Positions 24,541-36,811 of a DNA stretch of 64,000 nucleotides are shown piece by piece (within the stretch, counting starts at the first letter, position 1; every line of letters begins with the position of its first letter). The notes under the pieces were generated by a model. That model was not told where the DNA came from. It saw nothing but the letters and a program-made list of their open reading frames with translations, and searched no databases. Location of the stretch: NCBI GenBank assembly GCA_016748015.1, contig JAAOMT010000523.1:1552358-1616357 (forward strand). The letters are read 5' to 3'. The translations under genes and the position numbers were made by a program. Source of the DNA: Geosiphon pyriformis (Eukaryota > Glomeromycota > Glomeromycetes > Archaeosporales > Geosiphonaceae).

Positions 24541-25290
24541 CAGATGGGAGATGTCAATGAGAGATGTCGCGTGGCTCTTGCGAAAATTGATAACGCGAAC
24601 ATCGGCTGGTTCCATATTCTTGCTTGTTTAATAGCAGGAATTTGGGATTTTTTACTGATGCATGCAATTAATATTGTTTCAGCCATGATTGGTTATGTAT
24701 ACTTTGCTCATGAAAATAATGTTGATTATTGTTGGAGCCTTGTACTTGCCATCGGAGCAGTTACTGCTATGATTGCTCTTTACTTTCGTCTTACAATCCC
24801 GGAATCACCTCGTTATGTCATGAATGTCGAAAAAAACATTGAACAGGCAACTCATAATGTCGATCAAGTTTTAAATAATTCTTATAATCCCGGAAATACG
24901 AATTATATTTCAGCGGTTGAACAGATTCATGGGTTCAAAGATTTTTGTGACCATTTCAGTAAATGGGAAAATAGTTTCGATATTTTAATTACTGCTAAAC
25001 TACGATTTGATTTGAATCACTCGCAAGTTTTTTCAAAACTTTGGTCCAAATACAACAACATTTATAATACCTGGCGAAGTTTTTCCAACCAGATATCGTT
25101 CCACATGACATGGGATCTCAGCTGCTTCCGGAAAACTGAGTGCAATGGTCACTCAAATTTGGTTTTCACAACTTAAAGATATCTGTGGTTCAAGCTCATT
25201 TGTACCTTATTTATTGCAAATCTTTGCATTGTTCATGTTCATCGAATTACTGGTTACTACCCTAATACCTGAAACCAAGGGAAGAATTTT
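24541..25290 (+). pseudogene. PHO84-type phosphate:H+ symporter relic
   Basis: Fragments of a major-facilitator phosphate transporter of the PHO84 class, which imports inorganic phosphate with protons at the plasma membrane. The first part reads IDNANIGWFHILACLIAG, typical of the start of the first helix; it then jumps to SAMIGYVYF and on to IGAVTAMIALYFRLTIPESPRY, so helices between are missing. After FKDFCDHFSKWEN most of the second half is gone. The late [11 protein letters not shown] block is in another frame, has a TGA directly after RST, and continues HGISAASGKL...QLKDICG...IPETKG. Internal deletions, a frame change and an in-frame stop together make this a clear pseudogene. Family identity is secure. 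Confidence 0.85.
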
Positions 25291-27585
25291 CGTAAATTTC
25301 TATTATTTAAATTATCGATTGTCTTTGGCATGTACTGAGTACATTGTCCAAATTCAGACGAGAAAGAACATTTCCGGCTTTCTAACTCAGTATTCCATTG
25401 AAACTCCAAAAATTTCCAAGTCTTTGATAGGCTCCTAATGTTTAATTATTCGTTTTATTTAATTACTTTACTTATATTAAGAGCGACTGAGATATAAAGA
25501 GAGATTTAGAGATAAAACTATTGATACATGATAATTTTTACGAGAGAGAGAGAGATTAGAAAAGAGATTACATATCATTAATAGTTTTTTTTTAATTTAG
25601 TCTTTAGAGTAGTGAGAAATAACAGAGATAGCGAAATTGAGCTCAGGAGAATTCGAAGAGAGGTAGAAGTAGAGACGAAATCTTTGCTGGCTGAGATTTT
25701 GGAACCAATATATCATAAACAGATTAAAAGACAGCATTAGGCACTGAATGTAATTTGAAAATTCTTTGAGAGAGAGAAATTTTTGAATTATTTTTAGAGT
25801 ACTAGTTGGATTTTGATTTATTTCTTCGTCTTTTTTTCAATTTTTTTCTTTATAAATAATAAATGTTACCAAAAATCAATTATTTTCATTATTATTATTA
25901 TTTTTGCTGTTGTTAAAATGAAATTTATTTTATAAATCTTAACAAACTAGAATAAAGTTCCTATGCTCTTTATCTAAGATTCATATTCATTAAAAATAGA
26001 ATTTTCAGGATTAAAATAGTTCTCGAACCAACCAAAATCTCAATTATAATTTGGATGATAAAAACAAAATGTAAAGAAAGTTAATTTTGAAAGAAAATAT
26101 GATTTGGTGCGTAATGCTTTGAAATTTGATTTTTTTAAAGCATTTAAAAAAAATTTCGAAACAATCGATATTATATTTCCTGAAAATTAGGATTTCATGA
26201 TTTAAAATTATGAAAAAACTTAATTAGGCCTAGCCAAAAAATATGACATTTAATACTATAGATAACAGGTTAAATAAATTCTATAATACCAAATACGTGT
26301 ATTTGGTTTTATAGAATTAAAATATTTTCCCGGAAAACCTCGCTTCGAGATTTTTCATCAGGTCCATAAAATTGAACAAAAATTGAGCAATTTCTAAAAT
26401 ATTAATTTCAAAATATTCTTTGGTTCCAAATTATTTATTTTATATTTTATCGAAAAAGCAAGGAATTTACGTGATTCTGAAAATGTTTTCCATACATAAA
26501 GCTTAAATATTCTAAGCCATTTCATATAGCTCTTTCAATTCATGATCTTTTTATTTCAATTAGATGTATACATTCAAACCTAACATACATATTCAAATAT
26601 TTTTAGAAGTGAATTGGCAGACCTAAATATCTGGTTATAGACCTTAAAAAATATTTACAGTTTGCAATAAAAGAATAATACCTTAAGAAAGTTTTAAGAA
26701 ATATTCGTTCATTATCTAAGAATTGTAGGGTCAAAAGTTGACAAAGGGTTTTCCCCAAAATTTCTTAAAACTCAAAGAATCATTTGCTGGCACTTATTCA
26801 ATAAGTAATTAAAATTGATTCAAATATTCTGATATCCATCAAAACAGATGGTTGTTTGTTTCATTTTTCTGAAGTTTTCTACAATTTTTGTGATCATTGC
26901 TATACCTCTTTCCTTTGGCCTTTTAACAATGCTACTCCAATTATTGACAATAATTGCAACCATATTTATTGACAATTAAGCGACCATATATATTGCGATA
27001 TAAAATACTTTCCAAATTTTACTCAAATACTAACAGAGATATTCACTATCTTGATCACATGAAGAAATGTTTCATAAAGTATATTTATATTTGGCAGCCC
27101 GGACGCAAATACCCACGTGATTTTGGTCTACCAATTGCTGAAATATTATAAACAGGGTTACACTAATAAAGATCCCGATCCCACATAGGTTACTATTTTA
27201 GGCATAGAATGAGCTTTTGTCTTAAGGCGTCATTATCATTTCGGATATCAAATATATTTTCCTTCATGAAACCAGAATCAAACACTAATACGGGCCCTTC
27301 TTTTAAAAATTTGGTTCACAATTGATTGATTGAATGAATGAATGAATGAATGAATATGTCCATATCTAATTAAAATGTACTATCAAATGCTTAGATTATG
27401 AGTTTAAAGATAATAATGCACTTAGATAAGCTTTAAAATTAAATATTCGAAAAAAAACATAAAATCCCAAGTCTAAAATAAAATTATTGAAAACAGCTAA
27501 AAAAATTTTGAAATTTTATTTTCCAGTGGAATATACATAAAGAAAGATCATTCAGAAAAGAAACAAAAACTAAATAATATCAATA

Positions 27586-27625
<40 letters not shown>

Positions 27626-28463
27626 AAATAAGATCAAAAAACATGTATATACTTATATTTAAATTGCATTAGGATCTATACATAAGCTGGAGAAAAAGAA
27701 AAGCATAAACAAAAAGCCATTTTTATTTCTTATAGCTATAAATACAAGTAATTTAAAATTTTACAAAAATGTTAAGAAATTATCAATATATTAATTTAAG
27801 CTCACGTTACTTTTAATAATATAGACTAGAATTTTAACAAACTAATTCATAATTAGTATTTTTCGAAAATTTTTCTAGTTTAAATTACACATATATTAAA
27901 AAACCTTTGGTTAAAAATACCATCTTAAAATTTGTTGTTTTTCGCTCATTCGGTTCCAATATGTTTGTTTTAAGCTCTCATCTTTATTTAATTATTACCG
28001 TAAATTGATGCTTGATGTATACGAGTATTTTTAAAATCCATTTTCGTACCTCGAGTTACGGACTCTGTATTGATGGGGAGTATATTCCGTGAGTTGTGTC
28101 CAAAAAACTACTAGAATTTTTATTTTTATATCAGGCTATTCCCCCACTATATAGGCTACAACTCTTTGAATTATAATATGTGGAGTACCCGGTCATGAAT
28201 CAAATTTTTAGATCTAGAAATTAATAAAGGATATAAATCATAAGAAGGTCTAGAAGTCAGCAATCTATGGTATTTATTTATTTATTTATTTTTTATTTAC
28301 TTTCATTGATTATAGATTCAAATATTACTTCATGCATATCAACTAATCTTTATCCGACCTTAAGAGAAATTAAAAACATCAAGGATACAAATATATATAG
28401 TATTTAAGTTAACGAAACTTTTGGAAACCCTTTTAAACCGTTTCAATGATTGAAATCTGAGAA
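25291..28463. other. Intergenic, simple repeats, no gene seen
   Basis: About 3.2 kb without a supportable gene. Simple repeats: a GAGA-rich tract near 25540, (TGAA)n at 27321-27355 and (TTA)n at about 27587-27624. The 65-codon frame at 26954 shows nothing recognisable. Confidence 0.5.
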
Positions 28464-30094
28464 ATGAAACCAAGTTTTTATTCGAAAAAATATTTTACCA
28501 TTGTTCTACCATATCATAATCTTATACAACGAACACAAATTTCGTTTAGATTTTTAAATCTTTTTTTGAAAAAATCCATCGTACTTGTACTTTTGCTGCT
28601 TTTTTGGACTTATATTATAAAGAAAATTGATAATAATAATTTGGAGAGATGGCAACAATTTCTAGGGAAGGAATCCAAAAGTGATAAAGAGGTTGACGAT
28701 TTAAGAAGTCGAGACTTGGATCGAAAGATTCGAATTGTATCATCAAAAAATTATTCCATGACAAGAGAATTAAAATTCTCGGCCCATGACAGAATCAAAC
28801 AAAATTATTTGGACTCAAAGAAAATAAACACTAGAGGTATTAATTAAATTTAAAATAGATAAAGATTCATTTTGAAATTAATTCACTGTTACTACTATTA
28901 TTATTATTATTATTATTATTAACTCTTTGTGTTTTTAACAGCTATATTGGAAATTAGTGAAAAACCTATAAGAATCACCGAACCTTTAATCTTGGCGCAA
29001 TTCACTAGAATTGCAATCGTTACAAACAAAGCCTTTTGTGAAGCAAAATCAATGTTGGCTTTTGAAAATGGAATTAGAAGTAAACTTTTTGAAATTTTTT
29101 TGAAACATTATTATTTCGCTACCTATAAAAATGGTATAATAACTCTTTAAAATTTCAGTGCAGGTGGAAATAACGAAAGATGAGTTCATATTTTATTTTG
29201 GCGTCAATCAGGATAGTAGCATTACATTATGGGGTATTAATCGACCGAAAAAACTTTCTATATATCCCGATATCAGGTATATTTTTCCAGATTTTTGAAA
29301 AATATGGATACTTCTCCTTAAATGCTAATAAATTGTTTCTTAACAATTATTTATCAAGTCAAAGAGAAGATAAGTTTAGATTAAAAGTTGACAAAATTTT
29401 TTGGAATGCTTGGTTAAAAATAAAGGATAAAGTTAAAGCATTTGTGGTTCAGACTATGGGGAATGACAGAAAACGATCGATAATTTTCACGGGACATCGA
29501 TTTGCTGGAGGTTTGAATTAATTTTCATTATTGATATCTTTTATTTTTTTGAAAAGGAATATTCTAAAATTGTGAATCTCTCAAATTCTCTAAAAACTAT
29601 TCAAAAGTATATGCGATTTTCACAGCATTGCAAATCAAAAGAAAAAAATGGTCAAGAAAAGTTTTTGCATATACATGGGGTACACCACGTTTTGGTGAAA
29701 TCAATTTTTCAAGACATGTGGATAACATTTTATTTGCTTACCGGTTTACCTTACTGGACGATCAATATCCAAGAGAACCATCACACCATTTAGGCTATAA
29801 CCATCATCAAATTGAATATTGGATAAAATCGGAATGTGATTGTGACAAGCATGACGTTTATCAATGTCTTGCTTTGCCGTACAATCCTAATTATTATGAA
29901 AATAGTGTGCGTATTTTTTATTTTTTTTCAAAAGATTATTATTATTATTATTATTATTATTGGAACTCGTCTATTTTTTTTCAAATAATATTGCTTTCTC
30001 ATTTTAGCTGTGCAACAATGCTCAAGTCATTCACAGCCCAGATTATACATATAATGGTCCTTATTTTGGAATATATTTTGGACAAGAATGTTAG
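28464..30094 (+). CDS. Lipase-like protein L4 lacking catalytic Ser and His
   Basis: Fourth family member. Exons 28464-28836, 28942-29079, 29159-29276, 29359-29510, 29608-29906, 30008-30094; phases agree and give 388 residues. The N-terminus has a cytosolic-type basic stretch and then a strong hydrophobic helix (SIVLVLLLLFWTYII, about residues 38-53), so it is a signal anchor or late signal peptide. Core motifs: TNKAFC, FIFYFGVNQD at the oxyanion loop, elbow TGHRFAGG (Ser replaced by Arg), YTWGTPRFGE, acid site LDDQYPREP, CDCD, and the end TYNGPYFGIYF with Asn at the His position. The donor of intron 5 is GTGCGT and that intron has a (TTA)n tract. Frames continuing beyond 29906 are intron read-through. 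Confidence 0.76.
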
Positions 30095-32785
30095 GAATTT
30101 CAAATATCAATGTGAGTGGGAGGGTTTTATTTACTTTAAAGTGAAATGAACACCAAAAATTTATTGCAGTTAGATTCGAACTTAGATTTTATCCAAATTC
30201 TTAATTTAATTCGTTTAAGCTTTGTATCGACCCTGAATTTCTTCTGTCATGCTGAATGCGGATAGCTGTTCATTGATGATCCTTTGATTATGCAGTTAGA
30301 TAAAACGAGTTTTTTTGTAAAACTTTTTTAGATAGGAAACTTCTTTAATGAAAAAAGTCCAGTTAAAGATTGAAACAGTTTAATGTCACTTTTCCCCTTT
30401 TTCTTCCCCTTAAAAATGGAATTATTTATAATGAGGGTGAATCAAGTTGGATCAGATGTTGAAATTTTATGAAGGGGTGAGAGAGAGGGTATTTAAGTTG
30501 GACGAGTTGTTTGCAATATGAAAGCTTTCAAAGATGTTTGCCTTAGTGAAGGGTATTTTGATATGGCGGTATTAATCAAGAATTAACGTTAGTTCAAATT
30601 GATAATTTACCGGATGAGTCGATGAATCGATGAATCGATGAATCGGAATTAATATTATTTGACTTTAGTAATTTAAATTTCACGCTTAACTATTTGTAGC
30701 GATTGAATATAAAAAATGTTTTTGACTTTGACATATATTGTTGAAGAAAGCTTTTTTTTAATGATCAAAAAATAATCTCGCTATCGAACATAATGACATA
30801 ATAAATTTTTAAGGTTTTTAAAGTTTTTTCATAAATATGAGATTTTTTTTAACAACGAAGGCGTTCCCTTCCCTTATTATTAAAGTCTTTTTAAATAGGA
30901 TCAATTTCCATCTAATTTCAAAATACAATTATTTTTTGATTTCTATCATTCAAATAAATCTTTAGCAATATGAAATTTTTTTTTTTATTGAAAAGGGTTA
31001 AATCAATAATAAGGCTAATTTTAATACTCAAAAAGAAGACAATTATAAATTTTTGGGATAAAAAAACTAACGCTAATATTTTTCATAAATAATCTTACAG
31101 GGAACCTATTAATTTGCTCATGTTCATGAAGCACATTAGTTTTATCACATTTATGATCGTTTTAATAATGATTTTGAAATAAATAAACTCAATTTTAAAT
31201 TTGTCCAAGTTTTATTTTTATATAGTGACATGTGGTTTTGTGCTATAAAGATGAAAAGATTTTTTACTTAATCTTATCAACAATTAAAAATATTATCAAG
31301 ATTAATAACTTAATTTTTTTCTTTAAATTGTTTTTAATGTTTATATTTTTTACTTTCATCTTTTTAAAAGTTGTAAATAATTTAAATTATTTTTGTTTTA
31401 GAATTTTCTTATATTGTATAATTAACAATTGCATAATAACTTGCATGTATTTATAAATATATGAATCATATTAATATATTTGATATTAATATAAACAACA
31501 ATTATTTTGGTATCAAAAACAAATTTTTTTAATCTGATTATTAATTTGATTAATGAATTAATTATTAACTTAATCATTAATTTTAAATAATATTCCAAAA
31601 ATAACTAAAAAAATAATATATAATAGCAATTTGTAAATCACTTTTTTTTTTAAAAAAAGTTTTAAAATAAATGAAATAATATTTTGATTGTAAAATTTGC
31701 TAATTAAAAAAATAAAATCAAAGTATTTCAAATAATTAAAAGTCTCATTTAGAATTGAATCTTTTTTTTTTATTATTTTTTGTTCTTTACTTTTTAATAT
31801 ATGTATCACTTGATTTCTTTTTATAACTTTTATATATTTAAATTTAGATTTTTTATTTGCAGTTTTTCCTAAATAATATCTTTTATACGGTTTTTTTTTT
31901 TTCAAAACGTTTCACGTGGTTCCTTTTTTTATTTTTTTTTACAACAGAATGACAATATAAATCGATAAAGAAAAAACTTGAAAGTAAAATTCACATTTTT
32001 CCTTGTTACCTCATTGATTAGATTTTTACAATTGAAATATAAGATTTTAAAGTTTAATAAAAAATGAATTCCTGTGTGAGCTATTTTAATTTTTAATCTG
32101 CGTCTTTAAAGATTTCTTCATTATGCAAAAAACCTAAATAAAGCTACTTAAATTAAATAAAACCAAAAGACATATATTGTGCATCAATATCTAAAAATAG
32201 CAATTGCTTTAAATATTTGGGCCGAGTTTGTCAATGAAAAACCAAAATTTTGTGCTTTTCCTTTGCTGGCTAAAAAGAGAGTACAAATAAATTTATTTTA
32301 TAGTAATCAAAAGGCTGAAAACAGACTTAAATAAGTAAACTCATTTTTGTCATGACCATATGTTGTGTATTCAAAGCATAATACATTCGCTATATACCAC
32401 AACACCAACGATCAACAAATAATAAACATCACAAATATGATTGAAATTTAAAATCTTTCCCCGCCTAAACTTAATTAGTTACTTATAAAAGGCAACCCCC
32501 CAAGCAATTACATATTGTTTCTTTTTTTCATTTAACATAATTCCTTCTTGGTTTGAGACCTTTTTTGCCTCCCATTTAAAAAAAAACGTTATTACTAAAT
32601 ACCGAAGCTTTGATTTCAAATTTGCTAGCTTTAAATCTTATTCTTTAAATACTAGTTGTAATCAAGAAAATTTTCTCATCACTTCTTACTTGAATTGTTC
32701 CCTTGAAAAATTGTTTTTGGTTTGCAAATATATTAACAACCTTTAAAGAAACGTCATCATTTAAATTCGTTTACTACAGAAAACT
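30095..32785. other. Intergenic, AT-rich, no gene seen
   Basis: No supportable gene in about 2.7 kb. A GATGAATC octamer is repeated in tandem at about 30612-30645. From 31200 to 31950 the DNA is extremely A+T-rich; its open frames are low-complexity. Confidence 0.5.
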
Positions 32786-34363
32786 ATGTATTTCACACAG
32801 ATAAATCATGCAAGATCAAGCTCTTGCTCTGAAGAAATAGATGATAATGATCACGAATTCAATTCAGCTTTAAGAAATCTGTCTTCAAACACAAAATCAG
32901 TGTTCGCATTGCATCAGAACTCACAAATTTCTTTGCAAAAATTAACTCCAGAAATCCTTGAATCAATATTCATTCACTTGCCTTCGCCTCAACCTCTTGC
33001 TTCTGTATGTCGTCTATTTCACGTAATCGTTACATTTTCAAAGAGTTTTAAACGTCGATGGCTTCGTCATTGGCTGCATCCAAAATTGCCAAGAGCATTT
33101 ATGCCAAGTTACTCCGATTTGTGCAAAGCTATTGAAACGAAGACTCCCTTTCATATCCTCATTGAGATTGTCAGTCTACGAAAACTTGGTCACTTAGAAC
33201 TGACCTCAACACATGGAGGGAGCGTGAATAAATTGGTTGATGTTTCTTTTCAACATCCAAAACGTCACCTTCTATTACCATTTTTAATTGAAAAAGGGTT
33301 GAAACTCGATCGGTATATCAGCGAAAATGCGACACATGATTTTAAATTAACTGAGGGTGGAGTTGAAGTTGAGAAACGAATGCAAAAGGATTACTTCACG
33401 GCGATAATTTTCGCGAGACAAAAATCAATTACATTTTATAATCAATTGCTGGCTTCGAAAACTTTCTTTACCGACACAGATCTTGCCTTTGCTATAGTAC
33501 TGCATCAAAGATTTGATGTAGCCGATGCTCTTTCTCTTCACTTACAACATACAATCGATGTTTTGGAAGAAAGTGTCGATCGACAATACACCAATGGGAT
33601 CGCTTGGGCATTTACTCGGGGTGTCGGTGATGCTCAAAAACAAAATCCGCTTTATTTTCGAATTTGTATTGAGAAAGCAGATGTCATAGCGGCTCGAAAA
33701 CTAATCGAGAACGGAGCTCTCATTAATATTTCACCCTCGGCTCAACAGAATGATTCTGCCCTTTTCGGATCAACCAGCTTTCTTGAATTTACTATTCAAT
33801 GCTATTTTGCGTATTACAAAGAAGAACAAAATAGAGAAGCTAGAAAAAGTTTAATCAAATTATTGCTTGAATTTGGAGCCGATCCAAACGCTGATGATGG
33901 AAGACCATTAGCATTAACCGTCACAAATCATAATTGGGAGTTGACACAATTGTTATTAAATTCCGGAGCAGATCCTAGATGTGGTGGTCAAATTGCTTTA
34001 AAAATTGCCACCGACCTCGGATATAAAGATATAGCAAAAGCTCTTTATCAGATCACAAAAGGTGATAGTATTCATTTTGGGCATAATCGAAGTTGTAGTA
34101 GCGGTAGCCTTATTTTCTCTGGACATCATGAAGTAGTTCCAGAAAATCGAAGCCGTAGTAGCGGTAACCTTATTTTCGCTGGACTTCATGAAGTAATTCC
34201 AGAAGAAAATAACGTGCCCTCAAAATCGGTATCCGGTAAAATTTCTAAAGCTATACGTAGAATGACTCTGACACTTGATAAAATACCGATTCCCGGCAGA
34301 CGCCATAGCGAATCTAGCGTTCCAAAAAAAAAAGAGCCGACTGAGCATTTTGCCAACAGATGA
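32786..34363 (+). CDS. F-box and ankyrin-repeat protein, single exon
   Basis: A 525-residue intronless protein. Residues about 52-92 (LTPEILESIFIHLP...) form an F-box-like motif, which binds Skp1 in SCF ubiquitin ligases. After a helical middle region come ankyrin-like repeats at about 350-420 (LLLEFGADPNA..., LLLNSGADPRC...), likely the substrate-binding part. At 34084-34203 an exact-length 60-base tandem duplication gives two 20-residue units beginning NRSCSSG and NRSRSSG. The C-terminus is basic and Ser-rich. The role as a substrate receptor is inferred from domain order; the target is unknown. Codon use is less AT-biased than the flanks, as expected of a real gene. Confidence 0.85.
   Translation: MYFTQINHARSSSCSEEIDDNDHEFNSALRNLSSNTKSVFALHQNSQISLQKLTPEILESIFIHLPSPQPLASVCRLFHVIVTFSKSFKRRWLRHWLHPKLPRAFMPSYSDLCKAIETKTPFHILIEIVSLRKLGHLELTSTHGGSVNKLVDVSFQHPKRHLLLPFLIEKGLKLDRYISENATHDFKLTEGGVEVEKRMQKDYFTAIIFARQKSITFYNQLLASKTFFTDTDLAFAIVLHQRFDVADALSLHLQHTIDVLEESVDRQYTNGIAWAFTRGVGDAQKQNPLYFRICIEKADVIAARKLIENGALINISPSAQQNDSALFGSTSFLEFTIQCYFAYYKEEQNREARKSLIKLLLEFGADPNADDGRPLALTVTNHNWELTQLLLNSGADPRCGGQIALKIATDLGYKDIAKALYQITKGDSIHFGHNRSCSSGSLIFSGHHEVVPENRSRSSGNLIFAGLHEVIPEENNVPSKSVSGKISKAIRRMTLTLDKIPIPGRRHSESSVPKKKEPTEHFANR
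34084..34203 (+). repeat. 60-bp tandem duplication within the F-box/ankyrin gene
   Basis: Two adjacent 60-base units differing at about nine positions, in frame, coding two copies of a 20-residue Ser-rich motif ending in HEVxPE. Confidence 0.85.
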
Positions 34364-35130
34364 TCATATTAGAGATGAGAAAACCATTTATAAAAGGCAA
34401 AATTCATATAATGTTTAAACTTTGTAAATTTTTTAAGATTTTCTGATTAACAAAGTCAAGGGCCTATTGATTCACAATTTTTGCCACTCACAACTGGCGA
34501 TGATTTCACAATTGACTTGGGTAATTAGAGCTTTTTTTTTGTTTAGCCTTGGATTACTTGACTGGAGTTTGATTTCGCAGAATCGAAGTACGGCAACTCC
34601 CGAAATTAATGTCTGTATTTGGAAATTAAGCCTCAAACTTTGATGTAATAAATTTTTAATATATGTGACAAATAATTGTCACATGGCGTGATATGTCACG
34701 ATTTTTTGTTTATGATATTAACCTTTTTAGGTTTTTATTGTTTTTGTAAATTGAAAAGTTAACGCGATGTATTGATTTGATAATTAGTGGTAAATTTTAA
34801 AATAATGTTATTTCATTCATAAAAAATCAAAATTTTCAACCGAATTTATAAATATAATTATTTTAATAAAAATGTGACTTATATACATTATTTCGAAATT
34901 TCGAAAGTTTTTTAAGTGGTGTTTTTAAAATTAAACCTTAAAAAACCATAAATTTAAAAGAACAATAAAAACTATTGAAATTAAAAAATATTTCTTTAAT
35001 CAGCTTATTATAAATTAATGCTAAATTTTTTGATTATTAAGACAGTTGATTATCCCAGTTTTCCAAACTCGTCAAAAATTTTTTCTGATTACTCATTTTT
35101 GATGATGGAACTGCAAAAAGCAAATCCAAA
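34364..35130. other. Intergenic, no gene seen
   Basis: AT-rich spacer ahead of the duplicated segment; nothing recognised. Confidence 0.5.
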
Positions 35131-35286
35131 TAGATCTGCAGAAATGTTAAAGGAACCTTTTTCTTAACAGGTTGCTATATTATTCTTGTGCTCGTTGTGG
35201 TTTAAATTTGCTTTAATCCCACCAGTTTTCTTATTTGATTATGGTCAAAGCCCTCTAGCTTTTTTTTATCCTAGCAAATTTTAACG

Positions 35287-35766
35287 ATGGGTTTTTGGGA
35301 AGTAGTGAAGTTCGGTGGCAGAGTAGTAATAGTAGGAACAGCAGGGGCAGTAATCGTTTCCACTGGGGGATTGGCTGCTCCTATAATCGGTGTTGGCGTT
35401 TATGCGGGCGGCAAAGCAGTTAAAAAAATAGGAGAAAAATGTGATTGTGGATTTATTGAAGAAGTTGGGGATTTCGTTGAAGACGTGGGTCTCGATGGTC
35501 TAACTGGTGGGTTACTCAATGCTGGAACCCAAACGGCGGTCAGGCTAACAGCACGGGGGATTGCTCGTCATGGTCGTAGAATAATTAAAGGTGCCAAACT
35601 TTTAATCAAGATTGGTCAAACAATAAAGATAGGAAGCAAAGTGTATAGAGTTTGTAACGATAATTTAGACGAAATTGAACGCGTGGTTAGATATTATCAC
35701 GGTCATCACAAAGGTGAGGGAAGAAGCTATGACAGTGATTGTCCCATCTGCCAAAAAGATATCTAA
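35287..35766 (+). CDS. Glycine-rich small protein A with CPxC tail
   Basis: A 159-residue protein of no family I can name. The first 45 residues are hydrophobic and rich in Gly and Ala with small-xxx-small spacing (GTAGAVIVSTGGLAAPIIGV), resembling a glycine-zipper membrane segment. A CDC motif follows, then an acidic EEVGDFVEDVGLDGLTGG stretch, a basic region (RGIARHGRRIIKGAK), and a His/Cys-rich end (HGHHKGEG ... CPIC). The tail could bind metal. No signal peptide of the usual type. It faces the P450 on the other strand. A close paralogue at 55119 lacks the His/Cys tail because of a 22-base deletion, which suggests this copy shows the older form. Function unknown. Confidence 0.7.
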   Translation: MGFWEVVKFGGRVVIVGTAGAVIVSTGGLAAPIIGVGVYAGGKAVKKIGEKCDCGFIEEVGDFVEDVGLDGLTGGLLNAGTQTAVRLTARGIARHGRRIIKGAKLLIKIGQTIKIGSKVYRVCNDNLDEIERVVRYYHGHHKGEGRSYDSDCPICQKDI

Positions 35767-35920
35767 AAATTTTTTATGGTAAGACTTTACTTCATGCTTA
35801 AAAGATACAGAAATTATTCGGCCCTCGTTTTCTTTCTACTTTTGAATGCATTTTTTTTAAAATTTTTTCTATTTCTCTACTTGGAATAGGTGTTTATATT
35901 ATCCAAATTAATTTTTTTAT

Positions 35921-36778
35921 CTAGATGATATCGATGGTTAACTAACTCAGCGGTTAGGACACTACGTTTTTTTAGATACAAAAAATAATCGTATTATTGC
36001 TAGTGTGAACAGATAAAAAAATCTGATGACAATAATTCATAAAAGCACCCCCCAATATCAGAACATTTGAAAAGCTAAAGATTTAAAGGAATTGAGCCAG
36101 TAATCGTTTAGAGAATTAAAAGGAACAGAAAGAACTTAAAATATTAGAATTAACAAGACGCCAATTTATCCTGGGGAAATCTTAGCCGAAAGCAAGATAT
36201 CACTCCTGATATATCTTATCGTCTTGGATTATTTTTTGATTAATGGGAGGCAGAAGCGTTATGAATTGGATTGCTGAAAAGATAAGAAAGAAAAAACAAT
36301 AAGAAATCAAGTATTGCCATTTCAGCAAATTAAGGCTTCTTTACGAACTAGAGAAGGAGTTTAGAAAAACCAACCTAAAATAAGTAATCAAACAAAGAAA
36401 CTTCCCACTCGCAAAAACTCTGTTTTTTGCTGGTCTAAAAACGAATAAAATATATTATTATAAAATATATATATCTGATAATTTATAGATAAAAGGCAAA
36501 AAGAAAAGAAAAGAGCATAAAAAAGGGTAGGAAAAACTAGGGGTGAATTTTTATTTATAATTAGTAAATTATGTGCTTCCCATTTTCACTTATAAAAAGT
36601 CGTCACTAGAAATGGTCCTCATTTAAATTAAAATTTCTCCCAAGAACCTTCTAAAATTACGGGTTCATTACTCTGCTAAATCTTTGTGAGTCTAATTAAC
36701 TTTCAAAGACATGATCGGTATGTTATTTAATGTATTGATTTGTAACGATTTAAAGCCAGAATCTATTATTTCTATTAT
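35921..36778. other. Intergenic DNA of the near-identical tract, with tRNA-like A box
   Basis: No protein gene seen. At about 35933-35960 the sequence TAACTCAGCGGTTAGGAC resembles a tRNA A box, but I find no B box or full cloverleaf after it. The same sequence is at 56195-56222. Confidence 0.4.
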
Positions 36779-36811
36779 TGATGAAAATACTTTGGATTGA
36801 AAAACAAATAT

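Noticed and set aside
26954-27151. 65-codon frame ending in a GRKYPRDFGLP segment
   Set aside because: Looks protein-like for about 20 residues only; nothing around it extends the match.
29277-29290. A 14-base intron GTATATTTTTCCAG or a frameshift in L4
   Set aside because: An ordinary 82-base intron, 29277-29358, restores the frame and matches the length of the related region in L1.
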